A DNA stretch of 64,000 nucleotides from the NCBI RefSeq assembly GCF_001610895.1, contig NZ_CP011273.1, positions 1,612,001 to 1,676,000 of the forward strand, given 5' to 3'. Shown one piece after another: positions 34,917-43,142 of this stretch; position 1 is the first letter of the stretch, and each line of letters begins with the position of its first letter. A program made the position numbers and the translations under genes. Source of the stretch: Planctomyces sp. SH-PL62. GTDB lineage: Bacteria; Planctomycetota; Planctomycetia; Isosphaerales; Isosphaeraceae. Under the pieces are notes generated by a model that saw only the letters and a program-made list of their open reading frames with translations, was not told the origin of the DNA and searched no databases.

Positions 34917-35984
34917 TCAGAAGTCGCCCAGTTGCTCGCGACGGTCGTGATCGACCAGCGCCTTGAGCAGCCCCGTCAGGTCGCCCTGAATCACCTGGTC
35001 AAGATTGTAGAGCGTCAGCCCGATCCGGTGGTCGGTCACGCGGTTCTGGGGGAAGTTGTAGGTCCGGATCCGCTGGGAGCGATCTCCCGAGCCGATCAGG
35101 GAGCGACGCGCCTGGTCGCGCTGCGACCGCGTCCGCTCCTGGAGCAGATCGTAGATGCGCGAGCGGAGGACGCGGAACGCCTTGGCCTTGTTCTTGTGCT
35201 GGCTCCGCTCGTCGCGGCAGTTGACGACGATCCCGGTGGGGAGATGCGTGAGCCGGACGCCGCTCTCGGTCTTGTTCTGGTGCTGGCCGCCCGGCCCGCC
35301 GGAGCACATCACGTCGATGCGGACGTCCTCGTTGCGGATGTCGATCTCGACGTCCTCGGGCTCGGGGAGCACGGCGACGGTCGCGGCCGAGGTGTGGATG
35401 CGGCCCTGGGTCTCGGTCTGCGGCACCCTCTGGACGCGATGGCCGCCGCTCTCGAACTGGAGGAGGCGGAAGGCCCCCTCGCCGGTGACGCTGAACGAGA
35501 CTTCGCGGAAGCCGGCCAGCTCGGTCGCTTCCATGTCCAGAAGCTCGAATTTCCAGCCCATCGAGTCGGAGAACCGACGATACATCTCGTAGAGATCGCG
35601 GGCGAAGAGGGCCGCCTCGTCGCCGCCGGCGCCCGCCCGGATCTCCATGATGAGCGCCGCGTGGTCAGCCCCGGATTCGCGATCGTAGAGGATGTCGCGG
35701 AGCTGTTCGGCGTCGGCCTCGCGGCGATCGCGGAGGACGGCGGCTTCCCCCTCGACGTACGCGCGCATGGCGGCGTCGGCCTCGGCGTCGATCAGGACCT
35801 CGGCCTCGGCAATCTGCTTGCCGAGATCGAGGTAGCGGCCGTAGAGGGTCGCCGTCTTGGCGATCTTGCCGCGCTCCCGGGAGAGGGCGGTGACGCGCGC
35901 GGAGTCGGCGGCGACGGCCGGGTCGAGCAGGGCCTGCTCGATCTCAAGGAAGCGTCGATAGTCCGCCTGCAGCTTCTCGAACAC
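34917..35984 (-). CDS. prfA: peptide chain release factor 1
   Basis: 355 residues, normal RF1 length. Reads UAA and UAG and triggers peptide release. [19 protein letters not shown] contains the catalytic GGQ that PrmC modifies. The anticodon-like tripeptide region lies around [21 protein letters not shown], and the [20 protein letters not shown] segment is class-typical. The start is GTG ([12 protein letters not shown]). Between rpmE and prmC, a conserved bacterial order. Confidence 0.96.
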   Translation of the reverse strand: MFEKLQADYRRFLEIEQALLDPAVAADSARVTALSRERGKIAKTATLYGRYLDLGKQIAEAEVLIDAEADAAMRAYVEGEAAVLRDRREADAEQLRDILYDRESGADHAALIMEIRAGAGGDEAALFARDLYEMYRRFSDSMGWKFELLDMEATELAGFREVSFSVTGEGAFRLLQFESGGHRVQRVPQTETQGRIHTSAATVAVLPEPEDVEIDIRNEDVRIDVMCSGGPGGQHQNKTESGVRLTHLPTGIVVNCRDERSQHKNKAKAFRVLRSRIYDLLQERTRSQRDQARRSLIGSGDRSQRIRTYNFPQNRVTDHRIGLTLYNLDQVIQGDLTGLLKALVDHDRREQLGDF

Positions 35985-36119
35985 GGAGGGGGGACCTGCC
36001 AGGAGCCGGGGACCTAGGGGGCCGTCGCGACGCGTGCGTCTTCCAGATCAAGCGAAACGGCCCGGCGGGGAGGTGGAACCGTCCCGCGGGCCGTGATTCG
36101 CGAGATCCAGGGGCGGGGC

Positions 36120-36380
36120 CTAGGCCTTGGCGGGCTCGGCGGCCTCGACGGCGGCGGGCTCGGCCGCCTTCTTCTTGCCGTAGGTGCCCTGGAACTTCTT
36201 GTTGAACTTGTCGACCCGTCCGGCGGCGTCGACGAACTTCACCGACCCGGTGAAGAACGGGTGGCACTTCGAGCAGACTTCCACAGCGATCTTCGGCTTG
36301 GTGCTGCGGGTCTGGAACGAGTTGCCGCAGCCGCACGTGACCGTGGAGTCGACGTAATTGGGATGGATGCCGTCTTTCAT
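36120..36380 (-). CDS. rpmE: 50S ribosomal protein L31 (zinc-binding type)
   Basis: 86 residues. MKDGIHPNY is the L31 N-terminus. Cysteines in TCGCGNSF and [12 protein letters not shown] make it the zinc-binding C+ form, so it can store or release zinc. HPFFTG is fully conserved. An Ala/Glu/Lys-rich tail of about 18 residues extends the usual 66-70 residue protein. Upstream of prfA on the same strand. Confidence 0.95.
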   Translation of the reverse strand: MKDGIHPNYVDSTVTCGCGNSFQTRSTKPKIAVEVCSKCHPFFTGSVKFVDAAGRVDKFNKKFQGTYGKKKAAEPAAVEAAEPAKA

Positions 36381-36481
36381 CGCCGTCTATTTTCTCGGTT
36401 GAGAGTGGCGACCGAGCCCAATCTCGCGCAGGCCCCGGCCGAAGTCGTCATCTTATCACATCAGGGAGGCGGGTCCCAAGG

Positions 36482-37018
36482 TCATTTCGGGGCGGCCAGG
36501 CGGGCGGCGACTTCCTTCTCGACCTGCTCATAGGTGAATTGGTCGTTGGGGTCGTCCATGGTGAACCGCTTGATCTCCTTGCCGTCGGGCCCGTAAAGGA
36601 AGACGGCCGGAATGGCGCCAATGTCGAGCTTGTCGAAGCCGTCGCCGAAATTTTCCTTGAGCAGGACGTTCGTGAACGTCGCCTGCTTCTCGCGGAGGAA
36701 CTTCTCGGCCTCGGCGACGGCCTTCTCGTCCTCGGAGTCGTCGAGCGAGAGCGAGACGACGGCCAGGCCTTGCGGGGCGAACTTCCGGTGCATCTCCACG
36801 AGGTGCGGGAAGTTCTCCTTGCAGGGGCCGCAGGTCGTGGCCCAGGCGTCGACCAGGGTGTACCGGGCGTCCTTGGGGGAGGCCAGGTGTTCCTGGAATT
36901 GGGCCCAGGTGAGTTGGCGAAGCGAGACGGGGTCGGTCTTGGGGTCGTCGGCGCGTCCCGGGGCCGCGATCAGGCCGGCCAGGACGACCGCGGCGACAAT
37001 GGCGGACTTGCGGATCAT
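36482..37018 (-). CDS. TlpA-like exported thioredoxin-fold protein
   Basis: 178 residues with a signal peptide (cleavage near GRADDPK). WATTCGPCKENFPHL holds the CGPC redox centre, and GAIPAVFLYGPDGK holds the cis-proline (IPA). It is a periplasmic thiol reductase or chaperone of the TlpA/ResA kind that could receive electrons from the DsbD-like protein at 16-19 kb. A 149-base gap separates it from the upstream redoxin gene on the same strand, so they may share a transcript. Confidence 0.86.
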   Translation of the reverse strand: MIRKSAIVAAVVLAGLIAAPGRADDPKTDPVSLRQLTWAQFQEHLASPKDARYTLVDAWATTCGPCKENFPHLVEMHRKFAPQGLAVVSLSLDDSEDEKAVAEAEKFLREKQATFTNVLLKENFGDGFDKLDIGAIPAVFLYGPDGKEIKRFTMDDPNDQFTYEQVEKEVAARLAAPK

Positions 37019-37166
37019 GGTCGTCGATTCCTGGGTTGGGTCGGCCCGGCGGAAACAGGGCCCGGGGAAGCGAATCGAGCCGCCGGACGATCAGTCCGAC
37101 GGCCCGAGGTGGTCTCACGGAGTCGCCTCGGCCCGGCGGCCGAGGCGATCGTTCGAGGCGATCCGA

Positions 37167-37781
37167 TCAGTTGTTGTACTTGACGCCGCAGCCCTTGGCG
37201 CGGGTCTCTTCGACCGCCGGGGCCTTGCCGGCGAGCAGGGCGTCGACGGCGTCCTTGACGTAGTGCTTGGTGACCTTGGCCTCGTCGGCGTTGTCGTCGA
37301 AGGCGCCCAGGTAGCGGATCGTGCGATCCTTGTCGAGGACGAAGAAGTACGGGGTCTTCGTGGCGCCGTAGGCCCGGCCGACGGCCTGGCTCTCGTCGTA
37401 CCCGTAGTCGTAGTTGATCTTCTTGTCGTTCTTGTCGGTGACCCGCTTCAGGATGGCGGGAAGCTTGTCTTCCTCGATGTCGTTGACGCAGAGGCCGACG
37501 ACGCGGACGCCCTTGTCCTTGTACTCGCTGGTGAACTCGTTGAGCCGGTCCTCGCAGCCGACGACGGCGGGGCAGTGGTTCGCCAGGAAGACCAGGACGA
37601 CCACGTCTTCCTTCACGTCGGACAGGGTGAGGCTGGTCTGCTCGCCGCCGGGCGTGTAGGCCGGGATGCCCGAGAAGACCGGGGCCTTGTCGCCCGGCTT
37701 CACGACCTTGTTGTAGTTCTCGCCCGCGAAGGCCGGGGTCGCGATGGCCAGGGCGGCCAGGCTCAGGAGGACTTTCCGCAT
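37167..37781 (-). CDS. exported redoxin / thioredoxin-like protein with CP-x4-C centre
   Basis: 204 residues, signal peptide to AFA-GENYN. AhpC/TSA-type redoxin: KPGDKAPVFSGIPAYTPGGE, then VLVFLANHCPAVVGCEDRLNEF, where a C-P-x4-C pair replaces the usual CxxC, and TKTPYFFVLDKDRTIRYLG with the cis-proline. A third cysteine is near the C-terminus in AKGCGVKYNN. This family is common in planctomycetes and its substrate is unknown. The ATG at 37781 starts the signal peptide; upstream in-frame sequence is non-coding leader. Transcribed from the strong promoter at 38032-38059. Confidence 0.82.
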   Translation of the reverse strand: MRKVLLSLAALAIATPAFAGENYNKVVKPGDKAPVFSGIPAYTPGGEQTSLTLSDVKEDVVVLVFLANHCPAVVGCEDRLNEFTSEYKDKGVRVVGLCVNDIEEDKLPAILKRVTDKNDKKINYDYGYDESQAVGRAYGATKTPYFFVLDKDRTIRYLGAFDDNADEAKVTKHYVKDAVDALLAGKAPAVEETRAKGCGVKYNN

Positions 37782-38131
37782 CGATGCTGACTCCGTCTGA
37801 GGTTTGAGGTCTGGGCCGGTAGTCGAAGGAGCGACTCCCTCGCCCACAGGACGAACCACCGATCGGTCCATGCAAGGCCCGCCGTCCAACGACGGGCCCC
37901 CGGAACGTTCAGCTTTCAGAAGAAAGCGTTGTAGCTGGTCTCCGCGGCCTGTCATACCGCGCGATCTCGAAAGCTTCGACCCATGCGGGCGGTCTGCATC
38001 CGTCGCCATGTTCCACGGCGACGATCGCATGATTATAAGTGGAGCCTCGGACCAGTCAACAACCCAGGCCTGGCGTCGACCATCCCGCGCGCAGGGCGAT
38101 CTCACCCATGCTCGGTCGCGCCTGGGGCCGG
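37782..38131. other. gene-free region with long redoxin leader
   Basis: 350 bases. Apart from the minus-strand promoter, it holds a leader of about 245 bases in front of the redoxin gene. On the minus strand GGCCCG and CGGGCC around a TTGGA-type loop (about 37880-37905) form a hairpin. Confidence 0.45.
38032..38059 (-). promoter_or_regulatory. strong sigma70-type promoter, minus strand
   Basis: On the minus strand, TTGACT (38059-38054), 16-base spacer, perfect TATAAT (38037-38032). It reads toward the redoxin gene, with a predicted start near 38025. Confidence 0.7.
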
Positions 38132-38890
38132 TCAGGGCCGTCGCGCGCCCCAGAAGACGGCGTTGGTGATGGAGAGCTTCACCGAGGGGTGATACAGCAC
38201 GGGGAAGGATTCCGAGCCGGTGCGCAGGTAGACGATGCGGCCCTTGCCGACGGTCCAGGTCATCCCGCTGCGCATGGTCTCGCCGCGTTCCCAGGAGGAG
38301 ACGAACACGACGGTCTCCGGCTGCGGCACGGCGAACGGTTCGGAGAACATATCGGTCTTGGGGATGGTGAACGGGGCCACGCCGGCGGCGATGGGGTGTT
38401 CCGGCGCCTTCACGGCGACGAATTCGGGCCGGCCGTCCTCGCGCCAGCTGCCGGGCTCGCACGGCATGCTGTCCATCAGGAGCCGGAACGGCTTGCTGCC
38501 GCACGAGGCGTAGAGGGCCACCAGGCCGAGTTTCCCCTCGCGGACGCGGCCGGCGACGGCCTGGGCCCGAGCGTCGGGGACCTCGTCATGTCGGGTGCGG
38601 CCCCACCACACCAGCACGTCGGTGGCGTCGAGGGCGCCGTCGGCGAGCCCCGCCTCGGGTTCGTCGAGCCGCGCCCGGGACACCAGGAGGCCCGGCTGAC
38701 GCGACAGCGAGTCGACCAGGGCGACGTCGACTCCGTCGGGATACGCCGACGGCGACGTCTCTCCCTCGCACCAGACCCGCACCCGGACGGGGGCGACCGT
38801 CTGGGCGATCGCCGGAGCGTCGCCGAGCGAGACGGCCAGGAAGGCGGCCGGGACGAGCGTGCGCATGAGCGATCGGCGATCGAAGTTCAC
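38132..38890 (-). CDS. exported ThuA-like (trehalose utilisation family) protein
   Basis: 252 residues. The GTG start at 38890 follows CAGGAG and gives a twin-arginine-like signal (NFDRRSLMRTLVPAAFLAV). The body has the class I glutamine-amidotransferase-like ThuA fold: VRVWCEGE, ATDVLVWWGRTRHDE, GLVALYASCGSKPFRLLM, EHPIAAGV, and GKGRIVYLRTGSES. HPIAAGV and the final SVKLSITNAVFWG are typical. Despite the name, function in trehalose use is unproven; planctomycetes encode many ThuA paralogues, often exported. Confidence 0.85.
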   Translation of the reverse strand: MNFDRRSLMRTLVPAAFLAVSLGDAPAIAQTVAPVRVRVWCEGETSPSAYPDGVDVALVDSLSRQPGLLVSRARLDEPEAGLADGALDATDVLVWWGRTRHDEVPDARAQAVAGRVREGKLGLVALYASCGSKPFRLLMDSMPCEPGSWREDGRPEFVAVKAPEHPIAAGVAPFTIPKTDMFSEPFAVPQPETVVFVSSWERGETMRSGMTWTVGKGRIVYLRTGSESFPVLYHPSVKLSITNAVFWGARRP

Positions 38891-39197
38891 GGTAGTTCTC
38901 CTGGATCGGGGTGGGTTCCAGGTCTCGGGCGGGTGGGTGGGTGGCGGGGCGGGACCGGGCCGGTTCAGGGGGCCGACGACGTCAGGGACGGTTCGGCGGT
39001 CGTCGGCGGGGCAAGTCCAAAAATCGCCTTCTCCAACGGTTTCTATCGTACGTGACGGCCGGGGGCCTCCACAATGCATTCCCGACGAAGTTCCGAGAGT
39101 TTTCCGATTGAACCGATGCGAACGGGCCGGGACGCCCCGCCGCGATCGGCGGGGGCCCGGCCCGGAATGGTCCGCAAGTCGGCTCGACGGGCCGGGG
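38891..39197 (-). promoter_or_regulatory. 307-base gap with a possible promoter for the ThuA-like gene
   Basis: On the minus strand TTGTGG (39074-39069), 18-base spacer, TACGAT (39050-39045), placed about 160 bases before the GTG start. Spacing is one longer than ideal. No gene is seen in the rest. Confidence 0.4.
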
Positions 39198-39908
39198 TCA
39201 GCGGCCGTTGAAGCGGACGTCCTGGATGACGTCCCCCTGGGAGTGCTCGATGAAGTGCCAGGAGCATTCGTCGGCGACGACCTGGAGCAGCTTGTTCTTG
39301 AAGGTGGACTCGCCCACGCCGGAGTCCATCGGGATCGGGCCGCGGATCGGGAAGGTGGTCTCCTGGTAGTCGTCGTAGATCGACTCCGACTCCTTGGGCT
39401 GGTCGGTGATCGGCTTCCCCTTGCTGTTCTTGGGGTGGGCCAGTTCGAACGCCTGGATGTGGACCTTCGCCGAGCCTTCGAGGACGTTCAGGCTCCCGGG
39501 ATGCCGGGTCTGGAACATCTCGATCTCCAGGACGATGACCACGTCGGCCTCGAAGTCACGGGCGGCCTCGGAGGGGTCGGACCACTTGGGATGGCCCTGG
39601 ATCCAGTCTCCCACGCGCTCGTTGTCGACGGTCGTGATCTTCTTGTTCTTCTTGAGGTTGCCGATGAACTGCCGCGCCAGGTCGCGCTCAAGCCCGGGGA
39701 AGCGTCCCAGGGTGGCGTCGTCGGCGGCGGTGAGCACGACGACCTTCTTCCCCTTCAGGGACGGTCCCGGGGCCGGAATCGTGGGCTCGAAGGGCTGGAG
39801 GAAGTAGAAGATCGTGCGCGGGTCGCATCCCGCAAGGCTCACAAGCAGGCTCAGGGCCACCGCGGTGGTGGCGAGACGTCGCATCCTCGTCATCGTACGG
39901 GGGGTCAT
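39198..39908 (-). CDS. lipoprotein of unknown function
   Basis: 236 residues. The signal ends in a clear lipobox (LVSLAGC), so it is a membrane-anchored lipoprotein. The mature part has KKVVVLTAADDATLGRFPGLERDLARQF, DFEADVVIVLEIEMFQTRHPG and SAKVHIQAFELAHP, a pattern like proteins that sense or modify envelope targets; I cannot assign a family with confidence. ATG 39908 is chosen to start the signal peptide. Its first 221 bases overlap the 3' end of the DUF2752 frame. Confidence 0.75.
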   Translation of the reverse strand: MTPRTMTRMRRLATTAVALSLLVSLAGCDPRTIFYFLQPFEPTIPAPGPSLKGKKVVVLTAADDATLGRFPGLERDLARQFIGNLKKNKKITTVDNERVGDWIQGHPKWSDPSEAARDFEADVVIVLEIEMFQTRHPGSLNVLEGSAKVHIQAFELAHPKNSKGKPITDQPKESESIYDDYQETTFPIRGPIPMDSGVGESTFKNKLLQVVADECSWHFIEHSQGDVIQDVRFNGR

Positions 39909-40431
39909 CCTTCGCCCCCTCCTTCCTTGGTTCGGGCGTGGGCGGAACCGGGCCGATGGCCGGCGCCGCGCCGGCGGGGGCCAGGTGGGCCGGGCCGTCA
40001 AGAAATCGCTTCAACCAGAATGCGGAACCTACCAGGACGATCACGAACAGCAGGCCCACCAGCGGCTCCCCCGGCGATCGGAAGCCCAGCGGCTTCCGCG
40101 TCCATACGGCCAGGAGCAGCCAGACGATCAACGGCCCCGCGAGCAGGCCCACGAGCGCGCCCGCCGGGTTCGCCCTCCAGGCCCGATCCAGGCGCCCCCT
40201 CGCCGCGTGCGCCACGGCCGTCGTCGCCCCGCAGGTGGGGCAGGGACGGCCCGTCGCGATCAGGAAGGAGCAGGGAGCGAGCCCGAGTTGCTCGTGCGAG
40301 CCGTACCCGCGAGGGTCCGGCTCCAGCGAACGGGCGACCGCCAGCATGATTCCCAGACCGACCGCCAGGCCCGCCAGGAGCCACCGGACCGTCTGCGAGA
40401 TCGGAGGCCGATTCAGAGGGGGTTCGTGCAT
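39688..40431 (-). CDS. DUF2752 membrane protein with long C-terminal overlap
   Basis: 247 residues. Two to three membrane helices flank the DUF2752 motif CSFLIATGRPCPTCGATTAV, where the C-P-T-C pair is the family hallmark. DUF2752 proteins normally end at about 130-160 residues. Here the frame continues for about 75-80 Arg/His/Pro-rich residues overlapping the lipoprotein gene in another frame. That tail is unlike any domain and may mean a lost stop codon. ATG 40431 (HEPPLNRPP) is taken; an ATG at 40485 is also open. Confidence 0.72.
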   Translation of the reverse strand: MHEPPLNRPPISQTVRWLLAGLAVGLGIMLAVARSLEPDPRGYGSHEQLGLAPCSFLIATGRPCPTCGATTAVAHAARGRLDRAWRANPAGALVGLLAGPLIVWLLLAVWTRKPLGFRSPGEPLVGLLFVIVLVGSAFWLKRFLDGPAHLAPAGAAPAIGPVPPTPEPRKEGAKDDPPYDDEDATSRHHRGGPEPACEPCGMRPAHDLLLPPALRAHDSGPGTVPEGEEGRRAHRRRRRHPGTLPRA

Positions 40432-40536
40432 CGCAGGGGAGACCGGGGAGCCTGTCGAGACGCCGGCCGTCGGGACGCGAATCATCCGAAATGCCGACGC
40501 AACGTACCGACCCTGCCGATTCCTGGCAACCCCGGA

Positions 40537-41202
40537 TCAGAGCTTCTCGACCCACGCCTCGGCCTCGACCATGGCCCCTTGCATCCGACGCTCGATCTCC
40601 AGGCGTCCGGCCTCCAGGGCCTCGCGATCGGCGTCGGGGGGGATGAACACCGGCGCGGGGACGACGGCCGCGGCCTGGGAACCGGGCTTGGGGATGCAGA
40701 AGCGATCCCAGCTCCTGGCCCGCCAGGAGTCCTTGAACGCCATCCCCGCCCCCACGACCGGCAGCCCCGTCCGGCTGGCGAGGTAGGCGATCCCCTGATG
40801 GACGTGCCGCCTCGGGCCGCGAGGGCCGTCGGGCGTCACGCACAGATTGCCGTCGTCGATCCGCTCGGTCATCTCGCGGAGCGCCCGCGCGCCGCCTCGC
40901 GTCGTCGAGCCCCGGACCACGCCGAAGCCCAGCCGCTTGACGACCTGAGTGATCATCTCGCCGTCGCGATGGTCGCTGATGAGGATGTTCATCGTCGGCC
41001 AGTTCCAGTAGTAGGCCGGGAAGAGCATCACCTCGTGGAAGAAGGCGTAGATGTAGCGCCGGCCCGTCCGACGCGCGACCTCGGGATCGACCATCGGATC
41101 TTCATAACGGAAGTGGAAATCCCAGGTCCGGCCCAATCGGCGGACCACCCGAGAGCCGACGCATCCAATGGCCTGGATGAGGAGCGGATGCTGGATCTTC
41201 AT
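40537..41202 (-). CDS. lysophospholipid acyltransferase-like protein (DUF374)
   Basis: 221 residues. RRYIYAFFHEVMLFPAYY has the DUF374 form of the acyltransferase H-x4-D block, followed by NILISDHRDGEMITQVVKRLGFGVVRGSTTRGGARALREM and CVTPDGPRGPRRHVHQGIAYLASRTGLPVV, the family core. Members are thought to acylate lipid A-like or other lipids at the inner membrane. The ATG at 41202 (MKIQHPLL) is preceded by GAGG. Function assigned at family level only. Confidence 0.88.
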   Translation of the reverse strand: MKIQHPLLIQAIGCVGSRVVRRLGRTWDFHFRYEDPMVDPEVARRTGRRYIYAFFHEVMLFPAYYWNWPTMNILISDHRDGEMITQVVKRLGFGVVRGSTTRGGARALREMTERIDDGNLCVTPDGPRGPRRHVHQGIAYLASRTGLPVVGAGMAFKDSWRARSWDRFCIPKPGSQAAAVVPAPVFIPPDADREALEAGRLEIERRMQGAMVEAEAWVEKL

Positions 41203-41420
41203 GCCCGCCTCGCCTTCCTTCCCTGGAAGTGAACCGCCCTCGACGGTCGGAAGTCGACGCACCGGGGGCGCGAGCGGAGCCTATGCGAAAGCCGCGAACG
41301 ACGCCAGACCAGCTCGACCCGCCCTCGTGCGGCCCCTGAGCCCCCTCGGCGAGTCGCGATCGAATCGGTCGGGATCGCCAAAGCGGACGAGGGCCGACCG
41401 ATCGGGGGTACGTCCGTCGG

Positions 41421-42986
41421 TCAGGATTTCGGCGGCTTGAACTCGAACCGCTCGCGCGGGATCTCGACGTCCAGTCGGGGTCGGAACGTGGTCGTGGTCT
41501 CGACCGTGGCACCCGGGAACTGCATTTTCGTGACGAGCTTCCTCACCAGCGAGGTCGACCTGTCGATCCAGTACGTCTCGACGTCTCCCGAAAGGTTCTT
41601 GCCCTCGACCTTCCGGCAGGAGGACTCGTCGACCACCTCCTCGCCTGCGAACCGGGGGTCTTTCAGGACCCTCAGCGGGTACGTCGGGACCGCCTCGGGC
41701 ATCAAGAGGGAAGGGATAAGCGTGGACGTCCCGCCCGATATCCCCGACGCGCCGCCGAGCGCCATCTGCAACGTCTCTTCCTGGACCTTGGGCCGGAGGG
41801 TCCACCAGTGCTTCGAGCTTTCGGGGGCGGCGTCGCTCCAGACGACGAAGCGGTCCATCTCGCCGTCGCCGTCGCCGGTGCGTTGAGAGAACTCGAAGTA
41901 GAACAGGTTCGGGCGTAGGAAGCGGGTGGAGAAGGGCTTCTTCACCGTTCGCTTGCCCGACGGCGAGGTGAACACGGCCGTCGACTCGCCCTCGTCCTCG
42001 TACGATTTCGCCCCAGCATATGTTTTTTGGACTTCGGCGAGGAGCCGCCCCGGGGTGTCGGCCTCCAGGACCTTGGGTTCGTCCCTCCCCGCCGCGACCA
42101 CGAGCTCCTGGGCGATGCCGGATGAAAGGGCCGTCGCACCCACGCCGATGATCGCCAACGAGGCGAGGGCGGCCACGAATCGGAGTCGGTGCCAGAACAT
42201 GGCTGTCAGGACTCCTCTCGCCAGCACGGAAACGTTCCCCACAAGCGCGGGTCCGTCGGGACTCGCCATCCGAATCACGGCGCGGGCGGTGGAGGCCGCC
42301 AGAGCGCTGGGGACCGCCGCGGTAGCCGCCTGCGACGGCGACCACGCCGCCGAGACCCCCGTCGAGAGCGCCAGGCCGCGACGGAGCATCCGCCGCCGCA
42401 ACCGATCGCGTCCCCGCGAGAGCCGGCTGCCGACCGTCCCCACCGCGCACCCGAGACGTCGAGCGGCCTCCGCGTGGGCCACGCCGCCGAGGTCGCAGAG
42501 CACCAGCACCTCGCGATATCGCTCCGGAAGCCTGGCGATCTCTTCATCCAGGGCGGCGAGCATTTCGCTTCGCTCAGACGCGACCTCCGGGGCCGCCACC
42601 CTCTCGAATTCACCGTCTCCGTGGATTGGACGACGGATCAGTGACTTCCTCACCCTCAACGCGACCTTGCGACTGACTCCGTAGAGCCAACGGCCCAGAG
42701 ATGCCTCGACGCGAATCGTGGCGGCCTTCCGAACGAGTATCAGGAATGTCGCCTGGAAGGCGTCGGCCGCGAGATGGGGGTCGTCCAGGATCCGGAGACA
42801 GACCCCCCAGACCATCGGGCCGTGGCGTCGGACAAGAACCTCGAACGCCGCTTCAGCCTGCGCACCCCCACCATGCACGAACAGATCGAGGAGTCGATCG
42901 TCGGAGAAGCCGCCGACCGCCCCCATGCCGAACAGCATTCCCGCGTCGTCGACCGCCGCTGACGGATATCTCTCGCTCATGGGCAT
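41421..42986 (-). CDS. ECF sigma factor fused to a membrane anchor and LolA-like domain
   Basis: 521 residues in three parts. Residues about 28-200 form an ECF sigma factor: region 2 with VWGVCLRILDDPHLAADAFQATFLILVRKA and region 4 with LPERYREVLVLCDLGGVAHAEAARRLGCAVGTVGSRLSRGRDRLRRRM. A linker and one membrane helix (about 274-290) follow. Residues about 300-521 resemble LolA/DUF2092 outer-envelope domains (STAVFTSPSGKRTVKKPFSTRFLRPNLFYFEF, CRKVEGKNLSGDVETYWID, then STSLVRKLV). No separate anti-sigma gene lies beside it, so the C-terminal domain may itself sense the envelope and control the sigma part. Such extended ECF proteins are known in planctomycetes. The start is ATG CCC ATG. Confidence 0.87.
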   Translation of the reverse strand: MPMSERYPSAAVDDAGMLFGMGAVGGFSDDRLLDLFVHGGGAQAEAAFEVLVRRHGPMVWGVCLRILDDPHLAADAFQATFLILVRKAATIRVEASLGRWLYGVSRKVALRVRKSLIRRPIHGDGEFERVAAPEVASERSEMLAALDEEIARLPERYREVLVLCDLGGVAHAEAARRLGCAVGTVGSRLSRGRDRLRRRMLRRGLALSTGVSAAWSPSQAATAAVPSALAASTARAVIRMASPDGPALVGNVSVLARGVLTAMFWHRLRFVAALASLAIIGVGATALSSGIAQELVVAAGRDEPKVLEADTPGRLLAEVQKTYAGAKSYEDEGESTAVFTSPSGKRTVKKPFSTRFLRPNLFYFEFSQRTGDGDGEMDRFVVWSDAAPESSKHWWTLRPKVQEETLQMALGGASGISGGTSTLIPSLLMPEAVPTYPLRVLKDPRFAGEEVVDESSCRKVEGKNLSGDVETYWIDRSTSLVRKLVTKMQFPGATVETTTTFRPRLDVEIPRERFEFKPPKS

Positions 42987-43142
42987 TTCTCGCGCTCGGG
43001 AGAAGGAAGCGAGATGACGCGGTCGCCCGAGAAGTCGAGCGGCGTCGGCCGACCACCGCGATCAGCCACCCATTCCATGCAGGCTCGCAGGATTTCTTTC
43101 CCCGTATTTTCCAGGAAAGTCGAGATCCCGCCTCGAACCGGC

